Shown here piece after piece: positions 20,780-34,598 of a stretch of 64,000 nucleotides of DNA (the stretch's first letter is position 1; every line of letters begins with the position of its first letter). The notes beneath the pieces are model-generated. The model was given only the letters and a program-made list of their open reading frames with translations, was not told the origin of the DNA and searched no databases. The DNA lies in contig OZ316897.1 of the NCBI GenBank assembly GCA_973895155.1, forward strand, positions 3,658,001-3,722,000, read 5' to 3'. The position numbers and the translations under genes are program-made. The stretch comes from Marsupella aquatica. Taxonomy: Eukaryota; Marchantiophyta.

Positions 20780-23700
20780 ATGGAGATGGCCGCGGTTTCA
20801 GCTACAATGGTGGGTGCTGCTCTCGGGTCTGTTGCTGCGCGGCAGACGGCTACAACGCAGGTGTGGATCTCGATCGGAGGCCATAGCGAAAGAGCTTTGA
20901 GAGATTCGAGAACTGGCTGGTGCCATTCTCCCGGATTTCTCAATTCAGGTCGGTTTCCGGGGTTCGTATGGACTATAGCAGAATTCAAGAGGCGCTTTTC
21001 TTTGGTCTGCGCGACAATAATGCTTGATCTAGAATGTATGGCGATGACATGTGTTGGAGTCTAGGGTTTTTTCCGACATGAAGATGTCTCTCTTGCTACC
21101 TGTCTGCAATCTGTGTTGGGCCGTGCGTACTGCTGAATAGAATTTGGTTTTCCGACACGCCGCGGAAACTTCAGAAGTAGACCTCAGGTCCTGTGCATTT
21201 CTCTCGAGATTGTGGTTGAGTTGTCCACGTAGAATGGTTGACGGTCTAAATGCCACCAGGTCTACAGCATGTTAGTTTTTTTTCCGTGGTTTCGGTCCTG
21301 AGAAGTGAGTGCAACTTATGTAGTGTTGGTTGCTTTAGTCGTATTGTGGCGGTTGCTCCGATAAATTTCCTGTTGATCGGAGTTCCTGGGCTCTACTTCT
21401 GGAGTATGTCATTTTAACTATGTAGGAGCTGAAGGGTCCTTTTTCTTCCCTTTGTCATTTATTTCGTCAGCATTGATTTACTGTCTGAGAAGTTAGTCTA
21501 CTTTGCTGTCTTTGTTGTCAAGTTGAAACATATGCTATGTAGTTCAGAGACGTTATTTAGCCTCTCGTGAATCCAAAAATTGTGCCTTGTCACGTATGCT
21601 ATATTAGTTCCGGCACAATAATCATGGTATCCTCTGTTTCCCGGACAGACAGACGGAAGGAAGGAACAAAGTATTGTTTCTATAGAACCCTCTCTAGCTC
21701 GGGAATGGAGTCGCGGGGGGCGAATATGGAATCTGGCATCCGCAAAAAACTGTGGTCAGCCACATGTCAAGCGTTCTCTTATTTTAAGCGAATTGAATTG
21801 CTCTTCATGCTCATGCTCGAATGCAAGGCTTTTAGGGCTTCAGCAGCAGGAACAGCGCCGGGATGTTAGTCGAAAAAGTAATTCAAGTGATAGGGGTTCC
21901 ATTCTATCAATTTCCTCGGATCATAGTGGTGCCCGAGGAGGTTGTAACTTACCAGTAGCAGTGAATGCGTTGGGCAGTAAGCGTCGTCCTACTGGGAGTA
22001 GACCGTCTACCATAGCAAGGTGCGAAGCGGAGGGGGGAGCAGGCAATGGTGTTTCCTTCAACGACAGGATATCTACTGTGGATGCCGGTGGCGGTCCAGC
22101 GGGTGATTCGACAGGTGATGGAGGCGATAGGTACGGTAGTAAATCAGGAAGCGGGATTTCAGAGCGTGTTGGCTCGGACGCGGCCTTCAAAACAAATGGT
22201 AGCTCTGTAGAGGAGGGGGAGGAGAAGCCAGTTCCATCGGGTTCACTAGAGGAGGTGCTGCAGGAAGCCAGAGACGAGGCTGGGGAGGAGTCCGCGTTGG
22301 AGGTTTTGAGGGAAATTTTGCGGGTGTCGCAGGAGGACTTGGAGAGCTGTCGGCTGAATAGCGAGAGGGTGGAAGAGAATGCGCAGAGGATAGCGGAGAA
22401 GGCCATTGCTCTCAAGGACGAGGCGAAGGAAGCCGAGAATCTGACCATTGCGGCCATTTCCAAGGTGGAGGAATTGCTCCTCGAGGAGGCCAGGGTTACG
22501 GAAGAGTTTCAAAAATCCGCAGCTGCCAAAGCAGTGGCCGAAGAGCTGGTAAAATCGGCTGAGGCTGCATTGGAGGCTGCTCTAAGTAAAGCCAAAGCCG
22601 AAGATGATGAAGCAGCGGAACAGGCAGAGGCCGATGGGCCTCAAGCGGAGCAGCAGCACGAGACACAGACAGAAGACGGAAAGAAGCAAGTGGACGTTGT
22701 GGAGGCTAAAGTCGAAGTGACCACTGAGCGGACTGTGGACATCACGGTGACACCTATAAACGGAGGAGATCCCTCAGCACAACCAGAGTCGATAGGGGAA
22801 AAGGAGACCACAGTTGCTAAAACAGAAGTGGTAGTTGAGGGTTCGACCGCAGAGGAAGCTGTGGCGAGGGCTGCTGCCTTAATGAAGGAGACGGAGGCCC
22901 TGGAGAGCGCCAGGACTGTTCTGCGGGATAGTGAGGCTCTCTCGGAGAGGATTTTAGCCGAGCTTGTGCGGGTGCGCGGAGAGAAGGCAGAGTATGAACT
23001 TGAAGTGGAGCACTTAAGCGCAGCTGCGGACAAGGCGAGGGAAATTGCATTGGCTGCTGACGAGGATGTTGCCGCTGTAATGGCGGAAGCCGAGCAGGCA
23101 GTCGCTCTGGAGCTGGAGGCTGCTCAGAAGGTTGGGGATGCCGAATTCGCACTTCAGAAAACGGTGAGTTTTGCTGCAGATGCTGCTCAACAGGCAGCCT
23201 CCTTTGTAGCAATGGAAGCTGAGAAGCTTGCCTTATCGGTGGGAAGGACAGTGGAAGAGATTGAAGAGGAGCTGGAGCATAGGTCAGGTGAAGCAGAGGC
23301 CGAAAAATCTAAAGATGAAGGGGGTGAGAAGGTCCAGGTAGATGAGGATATCGGTGTTAAAGTAAATGGAGTTCTGGAGACAGCGCAGGACGAAGATGTC
23401 AAAATCCCTACGCCCTCACCTGAAGTGGCTGCTGCGCTGGCAGATAAGAATGTCAAGGAAATTGAAGCAGAGAGCAAGAAACCTGAGTTATCGACGGAAC
23501 CTCCGGTTCTCAAGGCCTCGAAGAAGAGGTCGTCACGATTTTTCTCAGCGTCCTACTTTTCATCTGAGGACGGAGAAGAATTCTCACCAGGGAAAGCGTA
23601 TGCCCGTTTCGTCACAACTATAAAGCCGCAATTGGCCAAGGTTGTGATTGGCGTAGCTCTCCTCTCTGCGGGGTACGTTGTCGGAGCCCTATCCTACGCA

Positions 23701-26700
23701 GTCTTCATTTATTATATACTCTCTAGAGACGTGATGAAGCTACGTGGTACTTCGTAATTCGCACATAGTTTCCAAAGAGAGTTTTTTTGTCCATGGTCAC
23801 ACTCGTTCTGATTGAAGTGGTAGGCTTTCTCTGAGTCAATCTAAGCAGGGTCTCTGTTGTTTCTCATGACAGTGGTGCATACATGAACAATCGGCTTGAT
23901 AGACAAGCATTGGCTCCTCAGTCTCCTGCTTACACCACCAGCTCCGAACAAGTTAATGTCAATACGAAGCCGTTAGTAACAGAGTTTAAGAAATTACAGA
24001 AGAGAGTTGTGGATCTTGTAAACCAAGTTCCACACCAAGAGGTATGGATTATCTAAGTCGCAAATATCGGAGATTTAGGCTTCTTTGGAATGGTTTGAGG
24101 CGAATTTTGAGTTTTTGTTCCAAACATGTGTAATCGAGTAAATTCGCTATCTAGAGCCGTTAGTTGAACAAGGCATTTGGTTCGATCTGCATCGTTCCGA
24201 GGACGATTGCAACCTATAGAAGCGTGGAATCATAGAACTGAATAGGATTTGCAAGGTCACTCTGTGGTGACACGTCATCGTACCCTGAGCGTTTATAAAG
24301 CTAGACCATCTGACAAGATTTTTACCATAGCGTCTTCAATACGAGCAAGGTGGCGTTTTCTTAACTTGTCATCATTTTGTGCAGGTGAACGAAGAGGAGG
24401 CCTCCCTATTTGATGTTCTCTGGCTTCTTCTGGCGAGTGTTATTTTCGTACCTCTATTTATGAAGATTCCTGGAGGTACAAGTCTGGGGCCTTCATTGAT
24501 GGGATATACACCTAGAGCGATTACAGGAATAGTGAGCTACAGGTGCACTCGTTTGCGCATGTACGATCCTTTACGTTCAAATTATGATCATTCATAGGGG
24601 CCATTTGACATTCAATGTCCAATCCTGTCGCGAAACTAAATAATAACACTCGTGGGCTAAAAATGAACTGTGCAGGGAGTCCAGTGTTAGGATATTTAGT
24701 TGCTGGAGTTCTGATTGGACCTCACACAATGCACATCATTCGGAATGTCCATGGAACTAAAGCAATTGCCGAGTTCGGAGTTGTCTTCCTCCTTTTTAAT
24801 ATCGGTCTTGAGGTATGAATCCAGCTGATAGGTCCAAGATTCCCAGAAGTCAAGCCCTGAAAGTATGTGTCTTATGATTGCTGTTATCTAAGCGAGCATC
24901 ATCACGAGACTTTGGTCTCTAGCGGCTATATTTGAGTGAGGTTACCTGGAGTTGGCTTCGTGCTTCAGCTTGGACATTTGGTCAGGTCTATGTTCTTGTG
25001 TTAACAGGGATCCCTGGTTTCAGTTGTCGGTGGAGAGGCTGAGCTCAATGAAGAAGTATGTCTTTGGACTGGGCACAGCGCAGGTACACTTTTTCTGGAA
25101 ATTTCTCCGTATCGTTTAGATGTCTTTGAAGGATGTTCTCTTTAGTTCCAATCAGATCCTCTCTGGTTAAAGTTCACGGACAAAAGTATTCTTGCTTCAG
25201 ATGTTGTGTAAAATGTGGTCTACAGGCTGTAGAAAGGGTTGGACACTAGTGCTTTATATATGACGACTTTGAGTAGTTGCCCTTCGTGTTGGTTGCAATT
25301 TTACCCCTCAAGCCATGACGGTATTTATCTTCAAATTTTATGATGATTTTGCTACAATCAAGAAGATTTGAACTGGAGTTGCATCGTGTTAGGATTGAGT
25401 CAAAGGTTAAAACCTCATGATGTGATGTTTGTTTGAGTGCAGGTGTTTGCCACCGTAGCAGGAGTTGGTTTGTTCTTAAACTTCGTGCCAAAAATAGGTG
25501 GCCCTCCGGCAATAATCATTGCTAGCGGATTAGCTCTTTCGTCGACAGCCGTGGTGCTTCAGGTCCTCGTCCTCGCTAAACATCTTTAAATTATCAGCGT
25601 TGATCTGTGTGCCCTACCCTCGTCTTTTGAGATGACCCGCCTTTTGTGTCATTGCGGTTGTTTCTGAGATGTCGAACTTCGGCGGTTCCCTTTCCTTTAG
25701 AGCTGACTAGAGAATAGAAGGTACACTTTAGAGTTGAGTCATATGGAGCTATAGGTGAACCCTTACTGATTTTGTGGTTGAATTATTGATTGGTGCGGAG
25801 TCTCCAGGTTCTGCAAGAGCGCGGAGAGAGCACAGCACGGCATGGTCGGGCCACGTTTTCAGTCCTTCTCTTCCAGGTAGGAAGGTGCTTTACATCGACA
25901 GTGGCCTGACTGAAATTTGGAGGCACCTCCTGTGTCCAGGCATCTCTTTGACCTTAACTGGTGTGAGTTTATATGGATTTAATCATCATCCTGGACAAAT
26001 TCGTCTGTCTGATACCTAAGGGGATAGATGACATGTACATTGTCATCCAAAGAAATGCCTACTGTTAATGTGGGACGCTCTTCACTTGTCAAGTGTGACA
26101 ATGTCGTAAGTCTAGGAGCTAGACATCGGGTTTCCGACCCTATTTCTTGTTTGAGCTTAGTTGCTGTTACGTTGCGATATTGTGGTCGGATATTGGAGAT
26201 TTTGGAGGTGGGACTCTGCGGGCCCACATCTGCCTGTGTACGTGAAGTTTATGAGATTGTCTCTGTTTGGGTATGGCAGGACCTTGCAGTTGTTGTACTA
26301 CTCATCCTGATTCCTCTGCTGTCGTCAAATGGAGGGGTAAGAGGTTCACGTCCCGAGAGCCGCTGCATTTTGATTCACGTATTGCTTTGAAGGTGGTAGT
26401 GTTCTGGATGAGTCAGAATGGCATAGAGTCTCTATAAGATTTTGGTTATGAAGACATCTCTACCACCACATATTTACAGACAATCCATGTAGCTAGCATT
26501 GTGCAGCGGATGACAGACAGGCTGTAAGTTTGGTAGACATTCTTATCTTCTGTGTTGACAGGTTGGGCTTAAGGAAATCGGTTCGGCCCTTGGACTCGCT
26601 GGTATCAAGGCAGTGGTTGCAATTGTTGGTATCATTGCCAGTGGTCGACTGGTGAGTGGAGAATAGCTTGCTTTTTTATTCATTTCTGTTTGAATACTCA

Positions 26701-29700
26701 ACGTCGTAATGTTTTTTACCCCGCATAGTTTTCCCACTTGTGTGATATCTTAGTAACTTATACTTTAGCGTAAGAGAGATCAATTATGAATGAGAACCTC
26801 GCTGAACTTTCGATGTTATAGTTTTAGGTTCGGTGCCTTCACATGGACATTGAGGTCACACCATTTGGCTCTTATTCTGACGACATTTTGTTTGCTCTGT
26901 AGAAAGTTTCCAATCTGGTGGATGTATGAAATCCACGGTCTAAATAATCTGAACTAGTTGTTTAACCAAATTTCATTGTTTCACAGTTTTTACGGCCCAT
27001 CTACAAGCAGATGGCAGATAATCACAATGCAGAGATTTTTGCAGCCAACACTCTGCTAGTGGTGTTGGGAACAAGTGTCCTGACTGCCCGGGTATTCACA
27101 GCGGCCATTATTTTGTGTGTGCCGTTAATGGAGTTATCATGTGTTTGCTTTACTTCCAACGAATCCTCAAAACTGTTTTTGATGAAGTAGAGGTTTTCCT
27201 CCCAAGAAGGCCATGGATGAGAAACATTAATGACAAGCCAAGTTGTATTGGCATCCAGGCCGGCCTTTCTATGGCTCTCGGAGCTTTCCTGGCAGGGTTA
27301 CTACTGGCCGAGACAGAGTTTGCGTTGCAAGTGGAGTCTGACATTGCTCCATATCGAGGGTTATTACTTGGACTTTTCTTCATGACGGTATGGAAATCCA
27401 TGCGAACGTCTGAAACAACTGTTGCTACAGTAAATTCTGCATATTAGGTCCCAGAGTTTAATTGATCTTGATAAACTGTTCGAGCACACACAGGACAGAG
27501 GACGCTATTGGCAGTGGCAAACCAGAACTCTAAATTCGGACTTTGAAATTTGTGCGGGAAGTACTTTTGACCGTAAGGTAAACTGTGCTGACATTTTAGG
27601 CTTGCCGGTGCAGGTGGGTATGTCAATCGATCCTAAGCTTCTTGTTGCCAAGTTTCCAGAGATTGCAATGGCTCTTGCCCTTCTCATCATCGGCAAGACT
27701 CTGCTAGTTGCCGGTGTGGGTCGTCTTTTTGGCCTCTCACCCATTGCTGCTATACGAGCTGGCCTTCTTCTCGCTCCAGGAGGGGAGTTTGCTTTTGTTG
27801 CTTTTGGAGAAGCTGTGAATCAGGTACTGAGTCACTGTTGATTTTTTCCCTGTTTTGTTCCCAAGGTACATGTTCCCCTTGGAATGAGCGAGTTGATTAA
27901 CTCCACTGTAGATCAGTTCAACTTACTTGCCCCGCTTATGAGAAACTGCTGACCTTGAAGTGTAGTTTCTCGGAAGTGTCGGGCGTGGAGTGCTTTTGGG
28001 CAGATTTGGATACTTAGTCTAAGTGGAGGTCTTACTCTGGAAAGTACTGTAGTATTTTTACTGTGGCTGGGGCGTAACCTTGCAGGGGATCTTGAGTTCT
28101 CAATTGTCTTCACTGCTATTTCTCGTGGTTGGCCTGTCAATGGCCCTCACACCATGGCTGGCCGCTGGAGGTCAACTAATTGCTGCAAGGTTTGAGCAGC
28201 AAGATGTTCGAAGCTTGCTGCCACAAGAGAATGAGGTAGAGACACTGTCAATCGTCGCCCTCGTAGAAAATGAGTCTGATTCTAGCTCATTACTTCCGAC
28301 AAGGTTCTTAATAGATCAGAAGTCGTCATCGAACTTGTTTTCTTTATTTTTATTGTAGATCAAAAGAGTGACTAACTAGGACGAGTGGCTGAGTTTCTCG
28401 CAGACGGATGATCTACAAGGGCACATTATCATATGTGGTTTTGGACGTGTTGGCCAGGTATAGTTTCATTGGTTTTCTGGCCCATTTGAAGTGCAGACTA
28501 AATTCAGCATCTGTCTAGTTTTTCAGCGCGAGATGCACGAAGCACGCACTGTCGATCTCATGTCCTGAGCACGCATAGTACGTTATCCGTTAGAATCACA
28601 ATGGACAGGTACTGCTGGATAGGGTAACAGCCATCCACCGTTGACATCCTACAACTTCTGCAACGCTTGCCATTCACTCTCACGGGAGGGTCACTCCATA
28701 GATGTCTGTTAAATTTGCATGGCACTCAAATGACATAGAGCAGAGATGGGTCCAAGAACAAAGGATGCCGAGAACTTGTACGAATTTAGTCTGGCAGTGG
28801 TGTCCTTGATCCTATCTCTCCTGGAGAGATGGCAGTTCTAATCTTGAAAATTTCTCAACCCTGTCTCTAGTAAGAGTTTACCTTCGCTTGTGTCTACTCC
28901 AAGGTAGCTGAGTGGAACTTGTAAACTATGTGGGCGGAGGTCGTAAGTTTGTTTCGTAATCGTTATACGAGGAATGGTCTTCGAATATCCCCGGAAGTTC
29001 TCGGGAATATTAGATTTAATGAAAACTAAAGCTGAGTTACTCTAGTGACATTGAGCTCTTGTTTGTGCAGATTATTGCGCAGCTTTTGTCGGAGCGGTTG
29101 ATACCTTTTGTCGCGCTTGACGTTCGCAGGTAAACGCTTGTTCCACGCGGTCAAATTGTTCTTTGTAGCTGTGTTAATGCCCTCCCGCTGAAGTTTCTCT
29201 ATGCTAAATCACATCACAATCCTGTCCTGCAACTTATGTAGGAATAGTTGATATGTACTGATTGCTCTCTGGTTCACTGGTCTTGGTTTCTTGATTCTGT
29301 GCATGAGTGCCAGTGACTTCAGATGATTGTTGTGTTGGGTGTTACCTGTCTATATCTAGGATCGTACAATTTTTGTTGTAGATAATTTTACTTCAGATGT
29401 ATGAATATCAGAGGTTGAGCTAGTTGTGGGATAGCCTGGTATATATTGCAAAAAAGATTAATGTGTCTTTCTGGCGCTTGTTATTTTCCTTCACAAGTAC
29501 AAGATTTCCCTGTTTCGAAATTACCCAGTTTCGAACTGCCTTTTACATACTGGGTGTCTGTTTTCCAAATCACACATTTTGTGGTGGTTTTCTCTTGCTT
29601 GACAGTGACCGTGTCAGCGTTGGACGACAACTTGACCTTCCTGTGTACTTTGGGGATGCTGGAAACAAAGAGGTACGTTTTTAATTCTCTACGTTTTAAA

Positions 29701-31106
29701 TCAGTGTTCTTGAACTACCAGTGTTGATTCTCCGGTGGTATTACCGTGTCTTGAATCTTTGATAGAGAAGTACATCGTTGTTGCTTCTTACAATTCATGA
29801 AATGAAGGAAATCATTCCATGAACAATTCAGTGTGTCAGTGTTGCGCTGGTATTTACCCGTTTTTTGGTGTAGATTTATGTCCAGTAATTGGCTTTGCTA
29901 CGAGTGTTTATTGTACGAGTTCGGATCTTTCTAAACTGTTTGTTATATGTCTTTTGAATGACTGGGCAATTCAATTCTTGTAGGTTCTTCATAAAGTTGG
30001 TGCGGAAAGGGCTGCTGCAGCAGTGATCACGCTGGATACCCCTGGGGCCAATTATAGAACGGTGTGGGCCCTCAGCAAACATTTTCCTGGCGTCAAAACA
30101 TTTGTACGTGCCCATGATGTGGACCATGGGATCAATCTGGAGAAGGCCGGGGCCACTGCTGTAAGTCTTCAACCAAATTTTGCATCCGTCTACTCTGCTT
30201 ATTGTGACTAGCAGTACTTCAGACGGTCATGATCAATCACGTGGCTTAGGCCATTGGTGCAAGCTCATCGGTTGTTTGATTTCAACAAAACAATATACAT
30301 CTCGTCGTAGTAAGAGACATGTGAAATTTTCAGCAAATGGCACTTTGTCAATTTGACGCAGGACTCTTCTGCAGTTATGTAACGGAAAGCTTTTACTGTG
30401 TAGGTTGTCCCGGAGACTTTGGAACCGAGTTTGCAGCTCGCGGCTGCAGTCCTTGCACAGGTAAGGATATGTGGGTCTGGTAATGTTAATATCCACTTTG
30501 CTAGCTATAATAGTTTATGGTTCAGTGCCTCCAGCCTCTTGCGTATTTACAGAAGTTAGAGGCCTTTCTTCTTGTTTGGGTGTAAAAACATTTTTCATCG
30601 TATCTTCTGCCTGCTTGGTTCTGTTCTCTGATTTGATTTGGCAGCACCTGAGCTCAGTGTGTTAAGGAGTTTTGAACATCGTATGCCTTACATGTGCTCG
30701 TTACTGACTGGTCCAGGCAAAGGTGCCAGCATATGAAATCGCGTCTGCTATTGATGAGTTCCGGAGTCGTCACTTATCTGAACTTACAGAGGTGTGCTTG
30801 TTACTCAGCTTTAAACATCTTCCATGTTTGGTTTTCTTTATCTGCGGCGTCTAGGTAGGGATGCTCCAATCTAGTTTGCAATCTCTTTGAAAGTCCATCT
30901 TTCTTAATGTTCGTCTTGAGTTATTCTGGAGCCAAACATGACATGCTATAACCCGATTGCAGCTCTCAGAGACTAGTGGTACCTCTCTTGGCTATGGTTT
31001 TTCCCGAGTCATGACAAAGCCCCTGATCGAGGCTATGAAGATGAAAGCCGACGAGGAAGGCGGCAGTGAGAAGCAAGTGGAGGGTACCATTGTGGCTGTA
31101 CCTTAG
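20780..31106 (+). CDS. KEA: Chloroplast K+ efflux antiporter, KEA1/KEA2 type
   Basis: This is a CPA2-family K+/H+ antiporter, expected in the chloroplast inner envelope. Exons: 20780-20948, 21653-23672, 23873-24041, 24385-24475, 24676-24812, 25024-25083, 25443-25562, 25808-25876, 26280-26336, 26562-26651, 26987-27091, 27259-27387, 27614-27823, 28086-28235, 28404-28457, 29071-29129, 29606-29672, 29984-30160, 30404-30460, 30717-30791, 30963-31106. All phases agree, giving about 1402 residues. Exon 2 may instead begin at 21698 (about 1387). The N terminus is a transit peptide plus a long acidic coiled coil. [20 protein letters not shown] opens the exchanger domain, which contains [45 protein letters not shown] and [24 protein letters not shown]/TrkA-N nucleotide-binding domain follows ([33 protein letters not shown]). 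The tail VEGTIVAVP matches the family. The protein is longer than Arabidopsis KEA1/KEA2 (about 1170-1190), mostly in the coiled-coil part. Confidence 0.93.
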
Positions 31107-33029
31107 CTTAATGGTCCATCCTTGTAAAATGGGATTCTGAAGGAGTTGAGCCTGGCCAAATGTTCAAGTATTACAGTAGTGACTATCCTGTCTTTAAGGA
31201 GCTCGACCTTTATCCTGATATATGGTGGAAATTGTTCTCTCACAAGGGGGACAGCAAATGGATGTTACATACCCATTGTTGGAGTTGGTTGAAGGGGTAC
31301 TCTCACAACCGTTGGTAGAATGCCAAATGAAGGCAAAGAAGGCCGGAACAGTTCCTTTCACACAATTTTCCTGAATGAGATGCGGGATGTAACAGATTAG
31401 CAAGAGATTTGTACCATTGTAGATTATACAGATTATGTCAATGTATAGATCTTGAGATGCCATCCACAATAGAAGAGATTACACCTCTGTATACCTTCAA
31501 AGGCGAAGCGATTGAAGGTGTGCTATGAAACTCATTGTCGATAATTCTTTGGTTACTGGGTTGGGCGTGCAGTAAAAAGATTTTAATCAGCGCATGGGTG
31601 GCATGAAATTAGCCATCTTTGGTGTTTGTTTCCAATATCTGCTCTTTCTTTTCCGACGAAGGACTGTGTAACCAACATGACAAGTCAACTTTATTGAGCT
31701 TTCTAAAAAAAAAGGGTCGTCCTGCTGTGCGACTTGGAACAGCAAGGATGCTGTTCAGAGAAGAGCCCTATGTGAGTCGGCTTGGCAATCTTTAGTAACG
31801 TGGAGATAATTTTGCTAATCCTGTCATGTGAGTTGTCACTAGTGAACTCAATATATTTTGTTCATGGTGCTCTGTGCTATTCTTTTTCCTATGGGACATG
31901 TTTAGGATCTGTAAGCCCATCAAGAATAACGAGATGGTCTGTACTGTCTGATGCTACCTAGGCCGGACGGTTAAAATGTAGTTTCCATGGTCTATTAACC
32001 CATGACAGGAGTCTGGGCTTCATCTCACCCGTGAAGTGCTGAAGAGCTCAGTCTATTATCAAAGCTTTTTAATATGTAATCATGCTCTGTTTTTCTCATG
32101 GTCTGGGTCGTATCAGTCAATCAAAAGACTGTAGTATGCAATCATGGTTTTTCTTTCTCATGGTCTCTTGTAAAACAACTATGAGAAGCAAAGGTCTTTC
32201 TTTCCCATGGTCTCTCGTTCTCATGGTCTCTTATCAAAACATAAGGGTATGCAATCATGCTCTGTTTTCCTCAGGCTCCTACCCTCAATCATGGCCTTTC
32301 TGATGGTCACTTATCCACACACTAGAGTATGCAATCATGCTTCTTTTTTTTCATGGTCTGTTTGCTAAATATCATGTTAGTAGAAAGTTTCCCCTGCTGT
32401 TTTACAATGATGACAAATTTTCTTATCAAGAAATGTACCTAAAGGGGCCATTGTGCACATTTTGTGTGTCCAACGCATCTCTCCCCCCAAACTTGCATAC
32501 TAGATTGACTTCTTGACTCCCTTCACCACCCTACCCAAGACTAAGTATCTCACTAGTCTCATTTATGCTCAACAACACCATAATGATCCCTCTATGTCCA
32601 TTTCATACAAGCATTGGGCCAATATTCTTGTGTTGCATAAAAGATGTGGTAATGCAAAAGATGTTTGTAAAAAACATATTCTTGAGTAAAATATATTAAT
32701 GCAAAAAGCATTTTGTTTCAAAAGATGTTGTGGAGGAAGTCCTTGCAACAACGAGGTGTCATGGAGTCTTGTGCACATTGTCACTCTCCCTTGGAATCCA
32801 GTTGCCAGTTAATTTGACTCCTCACATTGTCCAATTGTCCCACCATCTCATTTATATTTGACAACACTTTCACTCATCAATATTGCTGCTATATCCACAA
32901 TCCTATGCTATGCTGGGGCATTAGACTATGTACAAGAGATTTCTTGCTAAGAGCAATGTACTATATGTACTCTTTATTTTGAAAGTAATGCTGGGATGGA
33001 CCACTCCTACAAACCTTACAAACCCTATG

Positions 33030-33251
33030 AACCAGATTACTGTTCACTAAATAAAGTTCAACGTCCCTTTCAATGAAAGTCTGCTATCTGAGTACTAAGA
33101 AAGCTTTTTCTGTAATCCATCTGGGTTGCCCTCGTCCATCAACCAGATTACTGTTCACTAAATAAAGTTCAACGTCCCTTTCAATGAAAGTCTGCTATCT
33201 GAGTACTAAGAAAGCTTTTACTGTGATCAATCTGGGTTGCCCTGGTCCATC
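33030..33251 (+). repeat. Tandem duplication of a 111-bp unit
   Basis: The two copies start at 33030 and 33141 with AACCAGATTACTGTTCACTA and run almost identically, with about four differences near their ends (for example TCTGTAATCC against ACTGTGATCA). The high identity points to a fairly recent duplication. Confidence 0.85.
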
Positions 33252-33261
33252 TGTAAACGTT

Positions 33262-33495
33262 AAGGTCCATGGGGGCTTTAGTTGAGTTTATTTATTTCAA
33301 TTTACATTGTCACTAAAGATGTTTGAATTTATAATATTGTCATTATTTTTTATATTTATGAAAAAGCTATAATTTTAGTATATAATATTCCTAGTTATTT
33401 TGGTAAACTTGTGATAATATACAAAATAGTGACATTTTTATAAATAAAAAATAATAATGATAATATTATGAATTAGAACATCATTAATGACAAAA
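33262..33495. mobile_element. AT-rich inverted repeat with a GGGGGCTTTA flank
   Basis: The sequence 33309-33360 is an imperfect reverse complement of 33430-33491 (for example TTATAATATTGTCATTATT against AATAATGATAATATTATGAA). Just left of it, TCCATGGGGGCTTTA at 33267-33281 matches the terminus of the TTAA-flanked element at 17034-17679. No opposite end was found, so this may be a broken copy of that family next to a separate AT-rich MITE. Confidence 0.45.
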
Positions 33496-33499
33496 TAAT

Positions 33500-34598
33500 C
33501 AAAAAGCTTTATTCTTTTACTGGTCCCCGACTGCGACGCGGCATGGAACCCTTCAGTGTAGAGAAGGCCCCCCGTAAGGCTCTCGATCGCTCGTAGAGGC
33601 GAAAAGTGTCGTCCATCGCCTCTCCTCTCCTCTGCTCTCCATCGCCAGGACGAGGACCAGAGCAGAAGGTCGAGAAGAGGGAGAGATCACATTGAAACAG
33701 CATCTGCATCAGCAGGAAAGGCGGATCTGATTGGTTTCATGGTTGCACGTCTGTCGGCCGTCCACTACGAAGGGAGAGCAGGGCGAGCAAACGAAGCCAC
33801 GAAAGAAACGAGAGAGCAAGGGTTCATCGGTTGAAGATTTAAGGAAAGGTAATCGAATTCGGTGTCTTTTGCTCTCTCAAGCACCGTTGCGTACTCGCTC
33901 TGTGACTTCCCGTGTTCTTGTGCTTCTGCTGGACTTGTGGCTACAGGAAGGCCAAGCTGAGACAGACGCTGTCTCGCACCCCCCCTCATGCATATGCAGT
34001 CTTTCTACAGTCCCGCTGAATTGGATTTGATGTCTGTCAACGAACAAGCACGGCTCTCACTCTCTCTCTGTGTCTTCAGATAGGGTTTTTTTTTTGTGTG
34101 TGTGTGTGTGTGGAAGGTTTTCCTGATACTGTCATAGGGAAAGCCGAGCGCTCAACGGAGGCCTTTGAAAGGAGATTTTGTGCATGTAATTCGCAGATTC
34201 AATTGAGTCTTGCTCAGAGCTGGAACTCTCGGCTCCTTCGCTGTGTGTAATTCGCTGCGCTTCTGCAATCGAGCGCCTATTTATATAGTCGATGTGAGAA
34301 GAGTCTAGGGTGTGTAGTCAAGTTACGTCTGCCATTCTATCTGCCTTTCCGCTTGCGCTTCTACTGTCACATCCGATTGTTACTTCTGTTGCAAGAAAAT
34401 TACTGGGAGAGAGGCGAGTCACAGGTCCGAATTTAGGTTCAGGTTCTGTCAGTGTGTAGCAGCCAGAGGGTGGATGGAACGAGAGTCATCTGATGAGAAG
34501 GAGACTTGGTGACAGCGGTTGATCCTGTTGTGGTTCTTTCTCATTGTGGCTGCAGGTCTTCGGTTACATTCGGTGGCGGACAAATCTAAATTGTAGCC
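33500..34598 (+). promoter_or_regulatory. Probable promoter and intron-containing 5' leader of the DUF7794 gene
   Basis: This interval directly precedes the start codon at 34599. A plausible leader intron runs from a GGTAATCG donor at 33849 to a GCTGCAG acceptor ending at 34555, which would leave a short untranslated exon before the ATG. It includes a TAGGGTTT-like word and a poly-T/(GT)n tract near 34083-34111. The open frames here are not conserved-looking. The leader intron is inferred from splice signals only. Confidence 0.4.

Larger units (their letters stand above)
31107..33500. other. Spacer between KEA and the DUF7794 gene
   Basis: The first few hundred bases should be the KEA 3' UTR. 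About 32080-32360 holds irregular repeats of TATGCAATCATG and CTCATGGTCTCTT. Two tandem copies of a 111-bp unit lie at 33030-33251, and an AT-rich inverted repeat at 33309-33491; both are listed separately. No coding sequence is supported. Confidence 0.5.

Noticed and set aside
23673-23757. In-frame extension of the large KEA exon to a stop at 23757, suggesting a complete 654-residue single-exon protein
   Set aside because: A strong GG|GTACGT donor at 23672 gives the right phase and the next exon restores family similarity. The last 27 residues are intron read-through, and the apparent start at 21793 is TTG, not ATG.
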